Shown: positions 58,645-64,000 of the stretch, one piece after another | Numbering within the stretch: position 1 is the stretch's first letter | How the letters are laid out: every line of letters begins with the position of its first letter | NCBI GenBank assembly: GCA_963702565.1 | Contig: CAVPDE010000030.1 | Span: 62,001 to 126,000 of the forward strand | Direction: 5' to 3' | From: CAVPDE01 sp963702565 | GTDB taxonomy: Bacteria > Desulfobacterota > DSM-4660 > Desulfatiglandales > HGW-15 | DNA: 64,000 nt | Notes under the pieces: model-generated | What the model saw: the letters and a program-made list of their open reading frames with translations, nothing else | What the model was told of the DNA's origin: nothing | Database searches by the model: none | Position numbers and translations under genes: made by a program

Positions 58645-58977
58645 GACGGGTTGAGGGGATTACTCAACTTCAGGGAGATGCCTGATCTCGCTGCTGCCTA
58701 TAGAGGTTGGGTTGAAGATGCTTTACGCGCAGGTGGACAGTTGCGAGATGGAAAGTGGTCCGAGAGTATTGCGGTGGGAAGTGAGTCATTTGTGACAATG
58801 ACGAAAGAGAAGCTAGGGAGCAAGGCGAAGGGGCGAGAAGTGATTGGGGAGGATGGAGGCTGTGTGCTCCAGGAATCTCCATCCCCTTACAATAGCATTT
58901 TGGGGCATAAAAATGATCTTCTAAGCCCTGAAAACTGCTTCTTTTGGGAGGATAACCTTTGCATATCAACCGAGTAG
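58645..58977 (+). pseudogene. C-terminal remnant of another REP-associated transposase
   Basis: The open frame LLNFREMPDLAAAYRGWVED, ESIAVGSESFVTMTKEKLGSKAKGREVIG, CVLQESPSPYNSILGHKNDLLSPENCFFW matches the tail of Y1/RAYT transposases (the closing ...ENxxFW is typical). The catalytic N-terminal domain is absent. The end carries the ATCAACCGAGTAGCTTGGTCCGACCC repeat also found at 56523 and, diverged, at 63676. Confidence 0.7.
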
Positions 58978-59073
58978 CTTGGTCCGACCCGCCAGGGCCA
59001 GGACGCCGGGAACAAAGAAGCCGGCAAAGACGGGCTTTCGCCGCTTATAAACTCAGAAGGGTAAAGTTTACAA

Positions 59074-59775
59074 ATGAAATGTCCTTCCACCTTTGCCGAA
59101 CGCGCATTTGGGTTCTACCAAAGGCTCACGACCCCAGGCCACTTGCCTGGTGATGTGGAGGTGATGAACCCCTACCGCGATCCCGAGGTCATGCAATACG
59201 TGAACCGGTTCCTCCAGCGGTACTACTCCGACAATCGCCGCAGGATCGCCGTCTTCGGCATCAATCCGGGGAGGTTCGGGGCAGGCATCACCGGCATCAC
59301 CTTCACGGACCCCGTTGCGCTCGAAACTCTGTGCGGTATTCAAAATGATCTCCCGAAGAAGCGGGAGCCCTCCTCCGTGTTCGTCTATGCCTTTGCCGAT
59401 CGGTTCGGAGGCCCGGCAAAGCTCTTCAGGGATTTCTTTTTTACTGCGGTGTCCCCTCTTGGATTCACGAAGGATGGCAGAAATTACAATTTCTATGACG
59501 ATCCCTCTTTGTTCTCCGCCACACAACCCTTCATCATGCAATCTCTGCGTGATCAGGTATCCCTCGGTGTGAGCCGGGACGTTGCACTGGTGCTTGGAAG
59601 CGGAAAGAACCGGTCGATATTTGAAGGTTTGAACAGGGAATTTGGTTTCTTCAAGACTGTGGTCTCCCTGGATCATCCTCGATTCATCATCCAGTATCGG
59701 CGAGCAAGACTCGATGAAAACCTCCGAAAATATGAAGAAGCCTTTCTTCTCGCCCTTGAACGATCGAGGACTTGA
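59074..59775 (+). CDS. SMUG2-like uracil-DNA glycosylase family protein (DUF4918)
   Basis: The 233-residue protein contains the SMUG-type active-site loop IAVFGINPGRFGAGITGITFTD (residues about 57-78), a YAFADRFGG segment and the late loop LDHPRFIIQYR, which corresponds to the HPS-type motif. This is the DUF4918/SMUG2 pattern; such enzymes excise uracil or related damaged bases from DNA, though activity of this subgroup is not established here. ATG 59074 begins the family sequence; ribosome binding is weak. It is flanked by a RAYT remnant and a CHAT protease gene. Confidence 0.75.
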   Translation: MKCPSTFAERAFGFYQRLTTPGHLPGDVEVMNPYRDPEVMQYVNRFLQRYYSDNRRRIAVFGINPGRFGAGITGITFTDPVALETLCGIQNDLPKKREPSSVFVYAFADRFGGPAKLFRDFFFTAVSPLGFTKDGRNYNFYDDPSLFSATQPFIMQSLRDQVSLGVSRDVALVLGSGKNRSIFEGLNREFGFFKTVVSLDHPRFIIQYRRARLDENLRKYEEAFLLALERSRT

Positions 59776-59968
59776 CGTCAAAGAGCCCGACCCCAGGCCC
59801 AGCTTAGGCTGAGCGTTGAGACCGTTCATGGTCAGGGGCATTGAAAAGAGGCGGTGTTCTGAAACGATAAGGGCAGGGATCACTAAGATTATTGGGTTTT
59901 GGGCTGGTTTGGGTTGTGCCAGAGCATGCATTTCCAGCCCTCTGTTGGACCAAGGAGGTGAAGACGCC

Positions 59969-61576
59969 GTGCAGCAAGATGGACCTAACTCGTCCCTGAC
60001 GAAGAAGCTTAAATCCGGTATTCAACAAACCGAAAGATGGAAGTTCTTGTCAACCCCACCCGAGTCGGCCCGTGCTCCAGGGAAACTGAAGAATTGCCTT
60101 TTTCTAGCTCTCCTCCTTATGGCGAGCCTCGCGATGGTTATTCCCCTGCCTGCGCAGGCGCGGGAAGAGCCTGATGAAATCGGGGAGAGCGGCCCGCGCC
60201 TTGGCGAAGAGGAAGCGCGCCGGATCCTCGCCGAGGAGCTCGCGCCCGATGCCTCGCACCAGCAGCAGGTCGAGTACTATATGCGCCGCGAGCGCGCAGC
60301 CTTTACGTTGGGAGACGCCGCGGTGCGGATCGACGCACTGAGGCGGCTGGTCCAACGGACAGGGGCGCCGGACAAGATCTCGCCCTTTGCCCTGAGACTG
60401 TGGCGCGAGTTGTGGAGTTACGGCAACCAGACCGAAGCGCTGGAACTGGGGGAGTCGCTCGTAAGTCACCGGGCCGCGACGCCTCTCAACCGCATCACTC
60501 TTTCTGTGCATCTCGGCACCGATTATGCCACCCTTGGTAACCATGACCGGGCGGCGAATTTGTTGAAGCAGGTGGAGGCCGAGGGCAGAGATCTTCGCGA
60601 TACACGCCGCCCGCATATGGTCGCCTATACGGCGATTTCCGTCGAACACCTGCGCGCAATAGTGCTTCAGTCCCAGGACGATCCCGAGGGCGCGCTCGCG
60701 GCGATACGACGGGCGATCGACGCCAGCTATGCGGAGGTGGAGCGCGCCCGCGCCGCTGCGGGTTCCTCGCAAACAGATCAGGAGTACGACTCCGCAATCC
60801 GACTGCGCAACGGCGTGATGTACTCCGGGAGCTGGCTTTGCTTCATGCAGGGTCGCAACCAGGAGGCGGAAGCGCTGGCTCGCCTCGGCCTGCGGTTCGC
60901 TGCCGAGGAACGCACGGGCGGGAACATGGTGGGCTACTGGCAAGGCAAACTCGCGCAAGCCTTGCTCGGCGAGCGCCGGTTTGCAGAGTCTGTCACCGCG
61001 GCAAGCGAAGCCTTGGCCGTTTTTCGCGCCGGGGCGGCCGTCAAAAGCTCGCTGCGCATCGTCCAAACTCAAACCGTCCTGATGCAGGCCCTTTTCGGCC
61101 TGGAGCGTTGGCCGGATGCCGACCGCCTTGCCGCCGAGATGCACGCCGCGACCGCCGACGACCCGACCGCACGCGGGTTGGCGGACAACCCGGTGCTTCA
61201 TGCCTTCCTGCACCTGAAGAACGGCAGGCTTGGCCAGGCGCGCGAGCGAATCGACCGCGTGGTCACCTACCGGTACCGCTGGTTCGGAGAAAGGGACCAG
61301 CTGACCGTCGAGGCACGTGCCGTGCGGGGGCTGGTCCTTCAGGCGCAGGGTGAGGCCCGTCTCGCGCTGGAAGACTATCGCGCCGTGTTCGCTTACGTAT
61401 TCGCGCCGGAGAGCACCTTCGGCGATGTGCAGCCGGCGGGAGTGCGCGGTTTCTTTCTGCCCAGGCCCTGCAAGGGTTTCTGGCCTTGGTGCGGGAGCGG
61501 CACGCCAAGGAAGGGGACAAGATCGACAAAGAACTCGTGGACCTCGCCTTTCGCGTGGCGGACCGGTTGCAGCTGA
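59969..61576 (+). CDS. N-terminal part of a frameshifted TPR-CHAT protein (signal peptide and TPR repeats)
   Basis: GTG 59969 is chosen because AAGGAGGTG lies 8 bases upstream. The product then has a long N-terminal stretch and a signal-like helix NCLFLALLLMASLAMVIPLPAQA (near residues 43-65), followed by about 400 residues of TPR-like helices (ALELGESLVSHRAAT, TDYATLGNHDRAANLLKQVE, AEALARLGLRF, KLAQALLGERRFAESV). After about 61445 the frame turns into nonsense (FFLPRPCKGFWPWCGSG), while the natural continuation is in the next gene's frame. One extra base near 61447 would join the two. ATG 59816 is a possible earlier start with no ribosome-binding site. Confidence 0.7.
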   Translation: MQQDGPNSSLTKKLKSGIQQTERWKFLSTPPESARAPGKLKNCLFLALLLMASLAMVIPLPAQAREEPDEIGESGPRLGEEEARRILAEELAPDASHQQQVEYYMRRERAAFTLGDAAVRIDALRRLVQRTGAPDKISPFALRLWRELWSYGNQTEALELGESLVSHRAATPLNRITLSVHLGTDYATLGNHDRAANLLKQVEAEGRDLRDTRRPHMVAYTAISVEHLRAIVLQSQDDPEGALAAIRRAIDASYAEVERARAAAGSSQTDQEYDSAIRLRNGVMYSGSWLCFMQGRNQEAEALARLGLRFAAEERTGGNMVGYWQGKLAQALLGERRFAESVTAASEALAVFRAGAAVKSSLRIVQTQTVLMQALFGLERWPDADRLAAEMHAATADDPTARGLADNPVLHAFLHLKNGRLGQARERIDRVVTYRYRWFGERDQLTVEARAVRGLVLQAQGEARLALEDYRAVFAYVFAPESTFGDVQPAGVRGFFLPRPCKGFWPWCGSGTPRKGTRSTKNSWTSPFAWRTGCS

Positions 61577-63165
61577 GCACGGTCCAGCGGGCGCTCATCG
61601 ACAGCGCCGCGCGGGTGCGCGCATCGACGCCCGAACTCGGGGCCCTCGTGCGCCGTGAGCAGGAACAGCGCATGAAGGCGCAGGAGGCGCTCGCGCGTCT
61701 CAACAGCGGGCTCTCAGAGCATTGGCGCCTCTCGGAGGAAGCGAAGAAGCGACAGGAGGCGGGGAAGGCGGCGAAAGAGGATGAGAAGAAGCTGGCTCAG
61801 GAAGCCGCTGCGGAAAAGGAGCGTGCCCGCTCGCGCTTGGCCGCGCTGAACCAGCTGAGCGAGCAGCTTCAGGCGATCGAAAAGGGGCGCGGCGAGATGC
61901 AGCGCGACATCGGCCGACGCTTTCCCGAATACCATGCGCTGGTGAACCCCAAGTCGCCAAGCCTCGGCGAGTTGGCGGGGCTGCTGGCGAAGGATGAGGC
62001 TTTCGTGAGTCTGTATCCGTCCGCGCAGGGAACTTTCGTGTGGGGCGTCGATGCCGGCGGGCACTGGGTTTTCCATGTGTCTGCGCTCAGAGCGGGCGAG
62101 TTGGGCGAGCTCGTGTCGCGGCTGCGCGCCACCCTGGATCTCGGGGCAAGCCATGCCCGGGGGGCAGTCGTCTTTGATGGCGCGTCGAGCCACCGGTTGT
62201 TCCGGGAGCTGCTCGGGAGCGTGTGGCCGGCACTGGGCTCACCTCGCGTGGTGGTCATCTCCACGGCGAGCGATCTGGCACAAGTGCCCTTTGCCGTCCT
62301 GACGACCCGGCCGCCTGAGAGCCCGTTCGAGCCTGGGAAGGCGGGGTGGCTCGTGCGTGAGGCCTCGCTCACCCAGATTTCCACGGCTGCCGCGTTCCGT
62401 GCGCTTCGCGATGCACGACGGCAGGCCAAACCGGCGGAGGCGTTCTTCGGGTTTGGCGACCCCCTTTTCAAGGGCGGTCCTGCCCAGGTCGGCGCCGCCG
62501 GAACCGTGCGTACCCTCTGGAAGCCGGCCCGGGGTAGCCAGACAGTGCAACAAGCTTTCAATTACGGGGCCATGCCCGCACTACCCGAGACGCGTGACGA
62601 GATCTTCGCCATTGCGAAGGCGCTTGGGGCAGACCCCCTGCGGGACGCCCGGTTTGGCGCCCAGGCCACCCGCAGGGCAGCCCTCACGACCGACCTCTCC
62701 GAACGGCGCGTAGTTGCGTTTGCAACGCACGGCTTGAGCCCCGGCGACCTGCCCGGGTTATCACGGCCCGCGCTCGCGATGGCGGTCGGAGACTCCGGGG
62801 AGTCGCCGCTGCTCACGCTGGACGACGTGCTCACGATGAAGCTGAACGCCGATTCGACCGTGCTGTCGGCCTGCAATACAGCCTCCGATGACGGCCGAGC
62901 GCAGGAAGCCTTTTCGGGGCTTGCTAGGGCCTTCTTCTTTGCAGGGGCACGTTCCGTCTTAGCCACGCACTGGGCCGTGGAGAGCCTCTCTGCACAGCAA
63001 CTGATGACACGGACGTTTTTTCACCAGGCGGCAAAACAAGATGCCTCCGTCGCTGAGAGCCTGCGCCGAGCGCAGCTTGAGCTCATCGAGGGGCAGGCCG
63101 GGGCCGCTTATGCACATCCGTTCTATTGGGCGCCTTTCTCCCTCTACGGCGACCCTTCCCGGTGA
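61486..63165 (+). CDS. C-terminal part of the TPR-CHAT protein: coiled coil and CHAT protease domain
   Basis: From 61486 (in fact the coding signal starts near 61447, FLSAQALQGFLALVRERHAKEG) the frame encodes a helical and coiled-coil segment (RREQEQRMKAQEALARL...EKERARSRLAALNQL) and a CHAT domain with the catalytic pair His415 in VVAFATHGLSPG and Cys463 in VLSACNTASDDG, then LARAFFFAGARSVLATHWAVES and WAPFSLYGDPSR. CHAT proteases (separase/caspase-like fold) act in regulated proteolysis, including defence. With the upstream part it would be an exported TPR-CHAT protein. The frame break means it is inactive unless the break is a sequence error or recoding site. Confidence 0.82.
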   Translation: MVRERHAKEGDKIDKELVDLAFRVADRLQLSTVQRALIDSAARVRASTPELGALVRREQEQRMKAQEALARLNSGLSEHWRLSEEAKKRQEAGKAAKEDEKKLAQEAAAEKERARSRLAALNQLSEQLQAIEKGRGEMQRDIGRRFPEYHALVNPKSPSLGELAGLLAKDEAFVSLYPSAQGTFVWGVDAGGHWVFHVSALRAGELGELVSRLRATLDLGASHARGAVVFDGASSHRLFRELLGSVWPALGSPRVVVISTASDLAQVPFAVLTTRPPESPFEPGKAGWLVREASLTQISTAAAFRALRDARRQAKPAEAFFGFGDPLFKGGPAQVGAAGTVRTLWKPARGSQTVQQAFNYGAMPALPETRDEIFAIAKALGADPLRDARFGAQATRRAALTTDLSERRVVAFATHGLSPGDLPGLSRPALAMAVGDSGESPLLTLDDVLTMKLNADSTVLSACNTASDDGRAQEAFSGLARAFFFAGARSVLATHWAVESLSAQQLMTRTFFHQAAKQDASVAESLRRAQLELIEGQAGAAYAHPFYWAPFSLYGDPSR

Positions 63166-63306
63166 GAAGTGTAAAGGGGAACGTTGTTAAGTTCTAAAGT
63201 TGAGGGCCCATTCGGCTTCAGAGGGAAACTGTTCTAAGACGAGGCAGATTTCGCCCTTCTACATCACCGAGATTCTGGAAAAGACAGAGCGAAAGGAAAT
63301 GTCAGA

Positions 63307-63612
63307 ATGAACGATGTCATAGGAATTGCTTGGTTCAAGGACGAGGCGACTTACCGCAGGGCGCTCGCGATCTTTATCGATCCCGGTAATATGCCCGCCA
63401 GTTTTGAAGACTGGAAAGCTCTTGTCGGTAAGCAATGCGAATTAATTAAGGGCAGTGGCAATGTTGCTCTTCGCGTAGATATCGATCCGGAAACATTTCC
63501 CGCTTGGTGCGCCTCCCGTGGACATCTAGCCAATTCCCAGGGGAGAATCGCCTTCGTCAACCATGTCGAGCTTGAGTATCAGAAGACCGGCAAAGGAACG
63601 GTGATTGAATAG
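63307..63612 (+). CDS. hypothetical 101-residue protein
   Basis: The product MNDVIGIAWFKDEATYRRAL... includes DIDPETFPAWCASRGHLANSQGRIAFVNHVE, a compact alpha/beta sequence without signal peptide or membrane segment. GAAAGGAAATGTCAGA precedes the start. No family is recognised with confidence. It lies between the CHAT gene and a REP hairpin in the cassette-like region. Confidence 0.6.
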   Translation: MNDVIGIAWFKDEATYRRALAIFIDPGNMPASFEDWKALVGKQCELIKGSGNVALRVDIDPETFPAWCASRGHLANSQGRIAFVNHVELEYQKTGKGTVIE

Positions 63613-63631
63613 CCCGTGGGGTTTTGGGCGT

Positions 63632-63702
63632 GGGTCGGACCAAGGCAATTACTATTGGGACGATAGTTCTTGAAAATCAACCGAGTAATTTGGCCCGATC
63701 CC
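63632..63702. repeat. REP-type imperfect palindrome
   Basis: GGGTCGGACCAAGGCAATTACT and AGTAATTTGGCCCGATCCC are imperfect inverse copies separated by 30 bases, containing ATCAACCGAGTAATTTGG. The same word ends the RAYT remnants at 56523 and 58959, so this is a solo copy of that element's terminal repeat. Confidence 0.65.
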
Positions 63703-63748
63703 AAGCGCAAGCGTTAATCACAATGAGTAAATAAAACAGGAGCAAATG

Positions 63749-64000
63749 ATGGCAGTCGGTTGGTCCCGCGATGGTGCGGAGCAGGAACAAATTGATGCCA
63801 CGGTGGAATCCGGAGTCCAATTAGCCAGGAGTCGGTTGCCTAGCGGCGAGAGCTCAACTCATTGCGAGGAATGCGGGGTTGCTGTTCCTGATGCCCGCCG
63901 TAAGGCTATTCCTGGAGTTCGCTTATGCGTCGGTTGTCAAGCAGAGCTCGAAAAAGGACAAAAGAAGGCCCTCACCATCTTCAATCGAGCCGGGAGCAAA
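63749..64000 (+). CDS. DksA/TraR C4-type zinc finger protein (partial)
   Basis: The frame runs off the right edge after 84 codons. The product MAVGWSRDGAEQEQIDATVE...HCEECGVAVPDARRKAIPGVRLCVGCQAELEKG has the C-x2-C...C-x2-C zinc finger of the short DksA/TraR proteins such as E. coli YbiI, including the CEECG, PDARR and PGVRLCVGCQ words. The second of two adjacent ATGs (63749) is chosen for its 7-base distance to AGGAG and because the family begins there. Short members have no known role in place of DksA. Confidence 0.85.
   Translation, partial: MAVGWSRDGAEQEQIDATVESGVQLARSRLPSGESSTHCEECGVAVPDARRKAIPGVRLCVGCQAELEKGQKKALTIFNRAGSK

Noticed and set aside
59816..59968. ATG 59816 as start of the TPR protein
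   Set aside because: The first 51 residues would precede a strong ribosome-binding site at 59952-59960, and GTG 59969 is correctly spaced from it.
61440..61460. Programmed -1 frameshift in the TPR-CHAT gene
   Set aside because: The local sequence GGTTTCTTTCTG is not a proper X-XXY-YYZ slippery heptamer, and the simplest repair is one missing base.
52257..64000. Integron integrase gene
   Set aside because: No open frame in the region resembles a tyrosine recombinase; the array can only be called a cassette array lacking a visible integrase.

Overview
The window reads like a chromosome segment of a deltaproteobacterium-like organism (Desulfobacterota or relatives); this is inferred from gene content, not from a marker gene. 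Pointers are a DMSO-reductase-family enzyme without a Tat signal, a CFI-box-like C-terminus, dockerin proteins, an alternative complex III (ACIII) operon with a C-family oxidase, late menaquinone genes and scattered REP-type repeats. I found no rRNA, tRNA or CRISPR array.

Layout. 1-404: N-terminus of an M23-type envelope peptidase leaving the left edge. 884-3061: molybdopterin oxidoreductase. 3607-16408: a three-gene operon for a 2802-residue surface protein (DUF4347, CSLREA, beta-helix, cadherin-like and nine 93-residue repeats), a hybrid histidine kinase with HPt, and a REC-GGDEF(degenerate)-EAL response regulator. It is followed at once by a 126-bp leftover of a second molybdopterin oxidoreductase gene. 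17286-23562: CAP/PKD secreted protein, a complete IS256-type element (9-bp target duplication), a lipoprotein, a hairpin-containing small ORF, a DUF3303-like gene and an IS630-type element. 23619-29972: QueG-like iron-sulfur protein, ParA plus a cytosolic Fn3-like protein, two unlisted small proteins, a dockerin-bearing beta-helix protein and a truncated dockerin gene, with two ~245-bp repeats flanking the last part. 30256-32438: lemA and two TPM-domain genes.

32467-48286 (minus strand) is a respiratory block. MenG-like and UbiA-like genes and a second methyltransferase precede a tightly packed operon: cytochrome b5/DUF2231, ActB, ActC, ActD, ActF, ActA, CcoN, a CcoO with an extra heme c domain, a CcoS-like protein, two small membrane proteins, ActE and a CcoI-type copper ATPase. 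I read this as menaquinol:cytochrome c oxidoreductase (ACIII) built together with a cbb3-like oxidase and its copper loading factor, so electrons go quinol -> ACIII -> oxidase. HrpA (48357-52256) closes the core part.

52257-64000 is accessory DNA organised like integron gene cassettes without a visible integrase. One-gene units on the plus strand (GNAT, DUF2834-like, membrane and secreted proteins, SMI1/KNR4, GlsB, TfoX, SMUG2-like glycosylase, a frameshifted TPR-CHAT protease, DksA-like) are separated by imperfect palindromes with attC-type R' boxes (GTTRRRY-like) and stems carrying an extrahelical base. Several attC-like sites are interrupted by REP-associated (RAYT) elements and remnants of their transposases.
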